Part shown: in pieces, positions 11,328 through 31,226 of the stretch | How positions within the stretch are numbered: position 1 is the stretch's first letter | How the letters are laid out: the number at the start of each line of letters is the position of its first letter | Source: Porites lobata | Lineage: Eukaryota > Cnidaria > Anthozoa > Scleractinia > Poritidae | Direction: 5' to 3' | DNA: 64,000 nt | NCBI GenBank assembly: GCA_942486035.1 | Contig: CALNXK010000020.1 | Coordinates: forward strand, 2,987,001-3,051,000 | Position numbers and translations under genes: made by a program | Notes under the pieces: generated by a model | The model's input: only the letters and a program-made list of their open reading frames with translations | Told to the model about the DNA's origin: nothing | Database searches by the model: none

Positions 11328-14300
11328 ATGTGGACTGCTTCACTTTTCGCAGTTGTGATGCTTTCAGCGTTAACTGTTGCAAAAGCTGAGGATGATCAAG
11401 ATTTTGCTCTGGTGAGGAATCAGTTGCCTTAGGGCTTTAATTCTACTTTCTATAACCTTTTTAATACCATCTTTCCGAAAGAACCAAATGAATTTCAAAA
11501 ATGCAAAAGAGACCTTAAAAAAGATCGGTGTTTTACATTCAATTTCAGCAGTGGAGCACTAAATTCCAGTTAACACAGTGCATTGTTTGGGTAAAGCCCG
11601 CGCCGTTGTAGGGGTTAATATGTTCGTTGGGAAAACTCACCTAAAGAAGTCAGACCAATTTTAGTGCCGTCCAATATTTGTTTGATTTCTCTGAAGAAAA
11701 CATCTTATTACAGACACCCAAATGAGCGTCCAAGTGACTCAACTTGTGATAAAGATTTTGCAGCTGAGAGCGTTCGTCTTTCATCTTTCCTTCCACTTTC
11801 ACTTAGTTACGCACATCCCTATAAGGTGCTGGACTTGTGTTGAGAACGCACTCGGTTATACTACATTCCAAATCAAATTTAGATTTATGGTGTTTCTTTG
11901 TTTTGCGGAAACTGGTTATTGTTGGCCAAGAAACTACAGAAATTTGCTCTTCTAGAAGATTCGAGAAACTGCCAATTTTATAAGTAGTCACCTCGGGACA
12001 AGATAGCCGTGACCATCGTTTCCCACAGGGCGGGCGATTACACTGATTTCTTTAGCCACGACTGGTTATGAAAGATGGCAAACATAAGAGCATAAGAACA
12101 TAAGTGCTGTAGTTTATGATGGGAGGTCCATGGCGGTACACGATGCTATGTTCTGGGTTTACAAATTGCAACAGAACCAATAAATGTGAAGATGTTTTAT
12201 TGGTCAGTAATATCGAAATGATAGGAAAGGTATTGAATGTTATGCACCGTCAAATGCACAAAACACTGTTACTTTGCTAAAGAAAAGAGTCAAACTGGCT
12301 TCATGACCATTCCACTCTTACAATTAACAATGCTTTTTACTTCACTCGTCTCAATGCAGAAATACTTAAACCAGTTCCAGTATCTATCGATGTCAAGATC
12401 CGGTAATCATGACGTAAAGCAAGCTCTCCGTAGCTTTCAAAGTTTCGCCGGTCTTAAGGTCACCGGACGCCTGGACAGAGCTACTGTCAAACAGATGAAG
12501 AAACCGCGCTGTGGTATGCCTGATGGTGGTGGCGGTAGTGGTGATCGGTTCCGACGTTATGCAACTTACAGTAAATGGAGGAGAACACACCTGACATACT
12601 TCATTCAACATGGAAGAGATCTCAGCCAGGGCCAACAGGATCGCATCTTTGCAAAAGCACTGAAGTATTGGGCTGATGCATCGGGTTTGTCCTTTGAAAA
12701 AGTACGCAGTCCGCGATCAGCTGATCTTAAGATCAGGTTAGCTATCTTAAACTCGCGCTCTGTTTTCTTATTGTACCATATATTACTTAATTTATTACTC
12801 ATCGTTATAGTTAGAGCCGTTGTCCCGACGCATTGATTGTTGTTTTTAACACCTGGACTTGTAGGATTCATTAATTCTTCAAGCAAAATAGACACAGTCT
12901 ACAACATTCCTTTAACCAGGACTTTTTTAATTGCCTGCACTGTAGCTTTGGAACGAGACGTCATGGTGGTACAAGCGTAGAGGGAACATGTGGAAGCACG
13001 TTTGATGGACCGGGTAGGGTGCTTGCTCACGCCTACTTCCCTTCAGATGGGCGCGCACATTTCGATGAGGACGAGACATACACTGACGGTACATCACGTG
13101 GTACAAATCTACTTTGGGTTGCTACTCACGAGTTCGGCCACTCACTTGGTTTGGAACACTCTGATGTGAGAGGTGCCATAATGTATCCTTATTACACTGG
13201 TTATGTCCCTAACATGAAGCTTCACTCAGATGATATAAGAGGGATCCAGTCTCTTTATGGTATGTTTCCATTTAAGGTTGCTCGACCTAAACCTTTCTAT
13301 TGAAATACTTACGAAATAAACGACGCGTAACTTATTTGTGCGGTAAAGATCAGATTTTCTTAAAAAATCAGTTTTGCGGTAACTAAAAAACTGGGTCAAG
13401 CGACGTTAAGATATTTATTGACAATTATTATTTAACGTTTAAGATATGCGTTTGGGATACATAGTCATTAAGGTCTAGGTTCTCTCTTGGTAAATTTCTT
13501 TAGCCTCGGCCTTCGGCCAACCTGCTGGTTATTAAGGTTTAACTTCAAACAGTTTAGAAAGCATGCATCATCTAATATTTTTTCATTTTTTTTTATTTTT
13601 TTTTATTTTTTTTTTTGCATGAAAACAATAATAATGATAATAAAATGCGCTTCACTGTTACAGCTTCCTGGACTTTTAAACTTAAAAGTAAATTGAGCTC
13701 AAGAGCTTGCGATGTAAGTTTTATTGAGCATCCGGTTGGGATAAAAGATATGATTTATACAGGCAACTTAAATCATTCAGTCTTTGTTCTGTTTTGTTCC
13801 AGGATCAGGCTCAGGTGGTGGTGGAGGAGGAGGAGGTGGTGGTGGTAGGTGGTACTTCATACGTTATTCATAACTGCTTTAGTCACAAAGTGTTTTGTCT
13901 AACAACAACAATCAAGCTTTATTTACGGTATCACTTCATTAAAAATGCTCTTTCAGTGAGCCGTTTACATACCAAAATTTTCAGGGAAACTATACTACTG
14001 CTAAATTATATCTATATATTAATAAAATCTATCCTATAATTAACTGCACAAAAATCAATCAACCTTAAAGGTACATTATATAATTAAAATAAATTCTATC
14101 TCAACTCCCTCAAGGCAATCCCTGGTTCAAAACAAAGACAGGGCAGACTTGAAAGAGAGACACCGCGTTAGTACCTATAGGTTTCTTTTAATGCCATCAA
14201 TCTACATGCATGATCATGTAATGCGTATCCTAAGACGTATAATGCAAAATTTCGTGAGAGAAACTGAATTTTTTTTAATGTTTTAAGCTTAAACTTAAGC

Positions 14301-14525
14301 TAAATTCTTAATCGCATGTTTACGGGTCACGGCGAAATTAATATAAAGCACGATAAGTGAACCTTAGATTTCTTTAATGTATACATACATAACACATTAT
14401 ATTTCCTTCAACTAATTGTAGGATGCAGCGATAAAGATAACCGTTGCCGATACTGGACAAGATACTGCCGTACCAATGCATATGTTCAGACAAACTGCAA
14501 AAAAACGTGCAGGCTCCCCTGCTGA
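11328..14525 (+). CDS. Gene B: secreted matrix metalloproteinase with poly-glycine linker and divergent ShKT domain
   Basis: Five coding exons: 11328-11411, 12360-12736, 12946-13259, 13803-13844, 14422-14525 (921 nt, 306 aa). The start chosen is the ATG directly before the signal peptide MWTASLFAVV; an in-frame ATG at 11220 would add 36 residues and mask the signal. Exon 2 carries the whole prodomain (KKPRCGMPDG, Cys79), the furin-type RFRR and the N-terminal half of the catalytic domain, without the intron seen in genes A, C and D. Exon 3 has HEFGHSLGLEH from His215 and the Met-turn AIMYP. The tiny exon 4 encodes Ser/Gly and then a run of Gly. Exon 5 is a compact six-Cys ShKT domain ending RLPC-stop; it lacks the YWCP signature of the sister genes and looks like the common animal ShKT form. 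An additional acceptor at about 15585 probably begins a 3'UTR exon. Likely a secreted protease; same array as its neighbours. Confidence 0.9.
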
Positions 14526-14753
14526 AAAAAAATGAGGTTAGTAACTGCCAGCCACTTTTGAAGTGTTAAAATTCGTGCTGTGCCGCGAGGCTGAGAAGAT
14601 TTGAAAATAAAAGAAATGACTTATCCACCCCGGCATCTCAAAGCGCCTTTCTTTTTTTCTTTTTTGTTTTATTTGAAGCCGTCGTAACAGCTTGTCCCAC
14701 AAAATGTTGGTCATTGGATTTTAACGCTGTAAACTGCATTATGCGAACTACAT

Positions 14754-14830
14754 TATAGCGGAGCTCTCACGCGCGAAGCGCGCGCAGCGGAGCACCATGG
14801 GTAAGAAAATGTTGTATCTACCCATCTGAG
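14754..14830. repeat. Dispersed GC-rich repeat copy 1
   Basis: TAGCGGAGCTCTCACGCGCG...GCAGCGGAGCACCATGGGTA recurs at 24578-24628 (AGCGGAGCTCCGCGCGCGAA, CAGCGGAGCACCATGGGTAA). The block is internally palindromic around the GCGCG core. Confidence 0.7.
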
Positions 14831-15660
14831 AAAATTTGGTAATCACGAGCCCGTAAACCGAAAGACCGTCCGTCCGCACCGCAGGCATACCAATGTAAAA
14901 TAACTCAACCAACAGGTATGGCAACCCAAATGCAACACGAGGTTATTTTGGAGCAAAATCGAATAGCCACCCACGTCTTGAAGAACATAGGCAGCTGAAG
15001 AGTCAATAAAGACGAAAACGGAAAGTGGAAATTGTTTCTGAGTCCGTGTTGTCTAAAGTATTAAGCTAAGGTAAATTGTCATGTTCACAAATTTGGAATA
15101 TAGAGTAAGAGAAAGACAGAGAAAAAGAGAAAGTAGGCGGCAGAGAAAAAGGGTGACAGAGATCTGGAGCGAGAGATAAGAACAACATGAAAATTTTGTA
15201 GTGGCGGTGACAAACTGGGAACTGCTAGCGGCCACCAATGCAAGGAGAAAATGAGCGGCAGTGAAATGTGAGAAGTGAACGAGAACACGTACGACTTTTC
15301 CTCCATAAAAAAAGTTTCTGGAAGTTTTGCGTTGTAGTCGTGCAAAACAACGGCAAAGAAATGTACAAAAAAAGTGTGCTGCACGTGCAAAGTTGTTTCT
15401 TTGCTAATTATACCTATTGTTGTTTTTCACCGTTCTCTGGCGTTGCCTTCGCCGCTTAGCATTACACGATTTTACATTTTGTTTGAACAAACTATAAATA
15501 GTATCGAGAGTTTCGCTTTTAGCCCTGGCTAAATCTTTCTATTGTACATTATATGATTTTATGTATTTATATTTCTTTTTGCAGATTGACGACAGAAAGG
15601 CAAAAGTAAATCAATTAATCTTAAGAAGCAGTATTTAGAAGCAATAGTACTAATTGACTG

Positions 15661-15666
15661 AATAAA
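15661..15666 (+). promoter_or_regulatory. poly(A) signal of gene B (3'UTR exon)
   Basis: AATAAA follows a TTTTTGCAG acceptor at about 15577-15585. Bases 14526-14536 after the stop end in a plausible donor (GAG|GTTAGT). This suggests the gene B mRNA has an intron in its 3'UTR, paralleling the tiny last exons of the other genes. Confidence 0.5.
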
Positions 15667-16060
15667 AATGATTAAAATGCAACAAACATCTTTGCCTTTT
15701 GATTTTCTTTTTTTTTGACCAAGTATATCCAACAAGAGGCCAAAATCAATGTTACAGACGTGCAGGATACTGAGCTTCTCTCTGATACTTGTTACCTCTG
15801 TGTTATAATTTTAAAAGCACAAATTTCTCGCACATCCGATCAAAAGCCTCACTGATCGTGCGAATCTTAAGAAGCGGTTCGGGTTACGTTTTACAAAAAT
15901 CGGTAAACGGTCTGTGATTGGTGAACGTAAATGTCGGCTGTGTTTAGCAGACGTCCCTGGGGGAGAAATGAATGCGCGACAAACGAACCCCAAAGGACGT
16001 CTGCGGGGAGGCTATGTTAATACCAAACTCTTAAAAAAAAAACTATAAAAGGATAATCGG

Positions 16061-16270
16061 CGGGTCTAAAATACAGGTCACTATTCCACAGGTCAGAGTA
16101 CAGGTCATCATGATACAGATAAATGAACAGCATTGAAAGTGTCATCTAGCCCTAATCTCGTAACAAAATGCTCTATTAAGATCGAGGGCAATGTTTGTGG
16201 TTTGGTAATTTATCCATGGACAGTGACCGGTACTCTTGACCAGTGGAATGTGACCTGTACGTTAGACCCG
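16061..16270. mobile_element. MITE with terminal inverted repeats
   Basis: Left end CGGGTCTAAAATACAGGTCA and right end TGACCTGTACGTTAGACCCG are imperfect inverted copies about 28 bases long. The element is about 210 bp, non-coding, in the gene B to gene C spacer. Confidence 0.75.
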
Positions 16271-17359
16271 GCTATTCATTTGTGATTAATTTTAGTTAAC
16301 AAAAGGAAATAATATTCCAGAGGCGTTTTCAGTCACGTTGCCAGCAGCTAATTAAAAATTTATGGCAACAAAAGTTTAGAAAGCGTTTACATAAGACGAG
16401 TATCAACTCCCCACTGGACTGTGTTTGACGGGCACCATTTTTATCGTTTTCGAACAGCAACATGGCGGACATTATTTTAGGAAGGGTCTGTAAAGATAGA
16501 ATTTCCCAAGCGGGTGAGGGAAACACCTCCCCTCCCCCAAAATGATTTACTTGTATGTAAGAGGGTATTATGCTCTATAGTTTAGCATCAAAGGAACCTC
16601 CGAATATGTCTCCTAATTTTTTACGAGAGAGTGACATCAGACTTATCAGGAATACATATATATATAGGAAGTCGAGATAATACTGGTATCGCTTTCTTCG
16701 TACTTTTTTTTTTCAAAATCGTTACATTTTTCGATCACTTATTCTATCGCAAATAGAAGTTAAAAGATCCGGGTTTTCAACAGCGCTCTTAAAAAAAAAA
16801 AACATAAATATTTGCTGACTGAAACCAAAAAGGGGCCCCAACTACCGGTAATTAGGTAAAATTGTCTTTTCAAATTCGAAACTATTTTTAGCAGGGCATT
16901 TCATCATTCATTTCAGCCTCGCTAATTTCTCTTGAGACCTATCACCCATTTAACGATTACCCATACATGTACCATCTAGACTGTGATGAGAATGACTATT
17001 GCCTCTCCTGCCTCTCCAAGATAAAACTAGACATTATGGCAGACATAATGTAATTTATGGCAAGGCATGATACTCACATGACTCGCTAGGTCAAGCTGTA
17101 CCAGGTACTGCAAATCTAGCCAATGAGGTTACAGGGCGGTGCCAGGGTTAAGTAAGTATATTCAGGTATTTACCCAGTAATTCTTCCTTCTCTCCCTCGT
17201 CATCAACTCGGTCAGATCTCGAGCAAAATTTTTCCCTCCTCCTACCCTTTCACCTGCCTGCGGGTTATTATTGTTCACGGTATTTCCTATTTCTTCTTTT
17301 TTCCTTTTCTTATTTAGTTGTGTAGTTTGTGGCGGATTTTTTGTCGCCCCATTTTTTAT

Positions 17360-18862
17360 TCAACAACAACAACACCAAAAGCTTTATTTGCATGACCATA
17401 AAGGAATTACAGTATTGCAAAAGCTATTAGTCTAAATTTAAGTACTAATTCACTGAACTAATTAGTACGTGCAAAACATTACAAAACGTTACAGTTCTCA
17501 TTCATTCATTCATTGATATTAATTTGGTTCTTAATTCAAAGCATTGCGAGATAAATGAAACTAATTGACAGTTAATTAAATAATCAGAAGAATTCATAAG
17601 AAGAGATATTAAAGTATCGTGTGAAAGTGATTTGAAGTCAGGTATTTTAGTTTCTAGTTTGGAGAAAAATATGTCTCTGATCTGATAATAAGCCTTACAA
17701 TCTAGTAAGAAATGATTTTCATCTTCGATTTTGTTACTTGTACAAAAGTGACATATCCTTTCATTGCGAGGAATGTTTTCGTGTCTACCTGTTTCAATTC
17801 TAAGTTGATGACTACTTATTCTAAATCTAGCTAATGCTTTTCTCGAAGGGTTTTTTCTTGTTAAAACTAGGTACGGCGAGGGGCTATAGTCGTCTTTGAT
17901 TGTACAATAAAAACTGAGTTTTTGTGATTGTTGAAGGGTCTGATTCCAGTAAGAGACGTATTTATTTTTCATTATGCCGATATACCTATTAACTATTGAG
18001 TCACTCAGTGAATTACAGGAAAAGTCATAGTTTAGATCATAGTAGTCAACCATTTTCATGAGATTAGAGTAAAAGCTAGTTTTTCCGTTATGATGAAGGT
18101 CAATTGAAATTTGTAAGGCCTGTTTAACTATAGAATCTTCATCTTTACCTCTCAGATAGTCTAAGTAATTTAGAATCTTTTTATTTATATCAATGATCAT
18201 GGGAAATTTACCGAGTTCAGCTCTACAAGCAATGTTGGATGCCTTGTTATGTACTTGTAAATAACGTTTACAGAATTGCAAATGGGTTTTTTCAATTGCA
18301 GAGCTGTCCCAGGACTTAAATCTGATTTAACAAAAGCACCCCAAACTTCACTGTTGTAGGTTAGAATTGGTGAAATCATAGAGTCAAAAATTTTACACGC
18401 AAGTGAGGGCTTAAGACTATTCAAATCCGTGTTCCGCCTGAGGCTGAAGAGCGCGTGAAGAGCTTTTTGTCGGAGATGTTCAAGCGAAAGTGTAAAATTT
18501 CCGGAAGATGTAATGCGAGTTCCTAAGTAAGTACAGTTTTGGACAACGTCGATCACTTCATTGCCTATGTGGAAGTTATGTTCACATTTTCGAGTGCATC
18601 GTTAAAATATCATTATTTTGGTTTTCTTAGGATTTATTCTAAGCATCCATGAGTTGCAATATGAAGATAGTACGTTAAGGCAGTTTTGTAGACCAAGTTT
18701 GGATCGCGATAATATTATCAAGTCATCTGCGTAAAGGAGAGAGTTGAGTCTGGTGCCATTTGGTAACACGAAGGGGTCTGATAAAACATTGTCAAATGAG
18801 AACGCTAGATCGTTAAGGTATAAGTTAAAGAGCAGAGGGCTTAAAATGCAACCTTCAGTAGG
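17360..18862 (-). mobile_element. 5'-truncated non-LTR retrotransposon (LINE), reverse-transcriptase C-terminal half
   Basis: The minus strand encodes, with breaks, EGCILSPLLFNLYLNDL, then LLYADDLIILSRS (the RT YADD box), then a thumb-like region with LTYNSEVWG and CKRYLQVHNKASNIACRAELG. There is an in-frame stop near 18597 and a frameshift near 18280. RT homology ends abruptly near 18860, typical of 5' truncation. The 3' end is near a GTT-rich tail at about 17360-17375. It is a dead copy lying in the spacer between genes B and C. A clade assignment would need a phylogeny. Confidence 0.85.
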
Positions 18863-19059
18863 TTAATCGGTTTACATATATCGATGTGTTTTATTCTGTT
18901 AGCTTTGAGTTCATTAAACCTGCCACAACCGTGGCCACAGTTGTTTGTTTATATTTTAATTGCATGTTTTCCTTATCGGAAAGTACGTAACCGGAAATGT
19001 AAGCAGAGCTCGCGCAGAGTTGGGCCCTGTTTTGAACTCATGCCTTGATATAAATAATA

Positions 19060-19200
19060 TTTAACAATTATTCCTCGATGCCGAATGGGCTCTGAGTCAA
19101 TAGCCCATGAGGCCTTCGGCCTCATGGGCTATTGACTCAGAGCCCAAGAGGGCGAGAGGAACAGGAGCCCATCCTAGAGGAATAACTGTTTTAGTTAAAT
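19060..19200. mobile_element. Palindromic MITE with perfect 28-bp hairpin core
   Basis: Bases 19087-19114 and 19118-19145 are perfect reverse complements (GGGCTCTGAGTCAATAGCCC then ATGAGGCC) around a 3-base loop. Flanks TTATTCCTC and GAGGAATAA extend the symmetry. Non-coding; upstream of gene C. Confidence 0.8.
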
Positions 19201-19419
19201 ACAACTGGTTGGTCAAAAATATCCAGACGAAACAACGTTAGCTAGCAAAACGCGATTCACCCGCCATTGTTTTGGTTGTCAAAGCTGGCGCTTTTCGCTA
19301 CTAGCGGGCTATAACTTACAGCCTAGTAGTAGCTCAACCAATCAGAACGCAGCATTGATAATAGACCACTTGTTGGATTTTACTATTGCAAAAGATCTAT
19401 TTATTTTTATTTTATTTTT

Positions 19420-19466
19420 ATCTATCTATCTATCTATCTATCTATTTATCTATCTATCTGTCTATA
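19420..19466. repeat. (TATC)n microsatellite
   Basis: About eleven TATC units with one TTTATC variant; upstream of gene C. Confidence 0.95.
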
Positions 19467-19853
19467 TTTTTTTTACAGATCGATTGAAAATAATCAAAGA
19501 GAAGCTCAGGTGATTTAGCCAAGATTTCTAGTGTATCCCTGGTCAACATCACGTTCAAAGATGCAAATGTCCACAAAAAAATATATAAGCTTAATATTTC
19601 AAGTGGTAGGATCAGAATTTGTTTAGCTACAGGAGTAGCAGTATAAACACATGAGGTCAAATTGAATTAGAGTAGAATGAACAGAAAAAGATATTAAATC
19701 TTTCAATTGTAAACTTCGCACAAAGCTCTGTTGACACAGGTTTCGGATGCTTCTTTTCTCTATTATTACGTATGGAAAGTATAAATAAGTGTAAAATAGC
19801 GGGTTAAGTGGCAATCCTATTTTATGTTATCGCACTGTAGAAAAGAAGTCGTT

Positions 19854-28550
<8,697 letters not shown>

Positions 28551-28646
28551 AGGTAGAAGACTGGGAAGCATGCAGTATGCCGTTGGAAGTAAAATTCACA
28601 AATTACTTTCAGTTGGAATATATAATGTAGCATAAAAATTAAATTA

Positions 28647-28652
28647 AATAAA
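28647..28652 (+). promoter_or_regulatory. poly(A) signal of gene C
   Basis: AATAAA about 97 bases downstream of the gene C stop codon, well placed for 3' end formation. Confidence 0.6.
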
Positions 28653-28659
28653 GTTTATC

Positions 28660-31226
28660 CACTTTCTCAAGTATATAACGCAAATTGAAGATGAATAAAT
28701 GAGAAGCAACGTACTAAAGTAAAATGCATTTTTGTGTCATTTTCAGCCGTTAAAGGTTTATTTAACACCACATTTCAGAATCTATATCTGCCGTAATAGT
28801 TCAGTTTCGAATTAAAAATTACCACTGAATACAAACATTTAGGACACATTCATACAGGGTTAACCTCGACATAAAGTAAAATATTCAGAAATTCCCGCAA
28901 GTTAGTGTTTGAAATTTGAATAAAAAACAATAGACAGAGTAATAAACAGGCCTTTTTCTCGTTGGAATTTGTGAATTTATTACTTCAAATGGAGGCTAAG
29001 CCTGTAAAAAATGCGTCTTCACGTCTTTAATTCAGCGGTCATAGCGAACTCGAAACTGGACTTTTCTGACTTTAGGTGTCCCTCCACATCTTGATGTACA
29101 TGTAAGCTTCATCTCGTATGGCTAACACATTCTTCATCACATAATTTATATAACAATAACAATAAAAACGCAGCGTTTTCTTGACTTTCAATTGATAAAC
29201 TCCAGGTTTGCTTTAGTCCTTGATCTTGCAGATGAACATTGGCATGAGCTTTTGGCTGAGCCATCACTGATTAAAATATTAAAATATTATAAAAAAAAGT
29301 TAACTTAAGTTTCATACCGCGTTTTCTTCTTTCTAAAAAAGAGAAAGTAAAAATAAAACCAAAAAAGGACATAGGGAATACACAATTTCTTCAATTACTA
29401 CAACTGTGCTGTAAACACTTTCCCCGGTACAACTTTCGCTTCAGCAATGCAATTTTCGATTAATTCAGTATTTTTGTTTATAATAAATTCTCGACTAAAT
29501 TCCTCCCCTTATTTTTGAAACAGATAAGTGAATGATGGCAACGCCTGCGGTCCACATTCAAAGTAACGCTTCATTCCCTGAATTTATTTCGGACAAACAA
29601 TAATTTTTTGTTTATTTCAAATGCGTATTTTGTCAACTGTTCTCGACATTTGAACAGCTAAGATCAGCTAATCAAATTATGGATAAAAGCCGCTAGGTCT
29701 GTTGTTTCGAGGGATTAAAACATTTAAATTTAAATTTGTCCGTAAATGTTCATATCGATCCTGCTGTTTTAAAAACTTTTAATCAAAAACTAAGCACTTT
29801 CTAATCTCGCGAGCTAAAATATGTTGAAGTCAGTCTTTTTATGAAAGCGTGGTATCTTCTAGCCATAGCAACGTCGGCACCCGACGAAAACTGAATGGAA
29901 GGTCTTTCTTTTAGCCATTTGAAAGAAATTCGAGCAGATTGTGGGTGGAATGCATTGTTAAATCAATTTAGGAATAAAGAAGGTTGTCTGTTCGACATAA
30001 GTTTAGGGAGAGCAATATATACGTCCGAAGTTTAATAGGCATTGACTACATCACCACCAACATAACATCATTAAGAAAGTCAAGCCAGCAGCATCGAGCG
30101 AAAAAGATGATAAAATATTTTTAAAAAATCCCCGATTGGGAAGCTCTCATAACAACGTTACAACGTCATGGCAATTCATCTTGTGGTTCTTTTTTTTCCC
30201 CAGAATTATTCACGGTTAATTGTCCTCTAAAACCTATATCAAAGAGTGAACAAACTCTATGAGGACGTCACAGCGATTTCCGGGCCACAATTAAGGTAAA
30301 AACTGAACAACCTTGATAATTGGCTGATATGTAAAAAAGAAAACAGACGCTTTAGTTTCGTTCTTTTTGAAAATGTACCCAAAGATTACTCTGAGATATG
30401 CGCATGCGATGAGGCGATTTGTAAATATTTGATCTATCCCTAGAAATATGATGATAATTTGGTAACCGGTCAATAAATTTCGTCAAAAATTTGGCGTTCC
30501 CGAGTACGACTATGGTTTTATATGACAGCGTAGTTGCAAGGTCATTCACATCTTCTAAGGCTACAACAAATAGCTTTCGTAAAGCATTTTGTTGTTGTTG
30601 TTGGTTTGGCAATTTTCTTGTTTGCAAGTGAGAATCTATCACGTCTGTCTCAAAGTTTCAAATATGGATGAATAGGGATATTTCTTTTGAATATACTCAA
30701 GAGTAAAATCACTTATGTTAATTCAACAATTTTTAAGCTCATACCTAAAAAAATGATACCAAGCATATAAAAAAGGAGAAAATTCCGGGAATTAGAGGTT
30801 TCCTTAACCACGTTATGTGACTTATTACCATGATAATTACAATCCTCATGACTTGTTTAGCTGCACTAATAGCTGGAGCAGATTTAACACTGAGGTTATT
30901 CACCTGGACCATAAGGACAACTTGGTGTTATAGTTAAATGCTGAAGATAATGTCATCCGGAGCTTTTTATTTCAATACTCGAATAAAAGAACAAATACTA
31001 CGAGTTCTTAGATGGACAATGCAAATCTAGGGTACAATACTTCGTGGAAAAAAAAAAAATAAAAATAAAAATAAAACTATTTTGATGTAAATGCAGCATA
31101 CTACACTGTTGACACAGACTTTGTTGCTTTTTGATTGAAAGAGAGGAAGAGTAAGAGAGTCTATTAGTGGAAGATTTTGAATACCAAGAGGTTTCTTTTG
31201 CGGTGAAGACTTGAATACATGTCATC
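28660..31226. other. Spacer between genes C and D
   Basis: AT-rich; no exon, tRNA or recognisable transposon protein found on either strand. Contains the presumed promoter of gene D. Confidence 0.5.

Noticed and set aside
12237..12359. Open frame reading into exon 2 of gene B from upstream
   Set aside because: A TTTTACTTCACTCGTCTCAATGCAG acceptor-like stretch precedes the conserved KYLNQF start. The upstream part matches no family sequence and is read-through into the intron.
19824..19853. Upstream in-frame ATG as the start of gene C
   Set aside because: The ATG at 19854 begins the hydrophobic signal core directly and gives the same 27-codon first exon as genes A, D and G.
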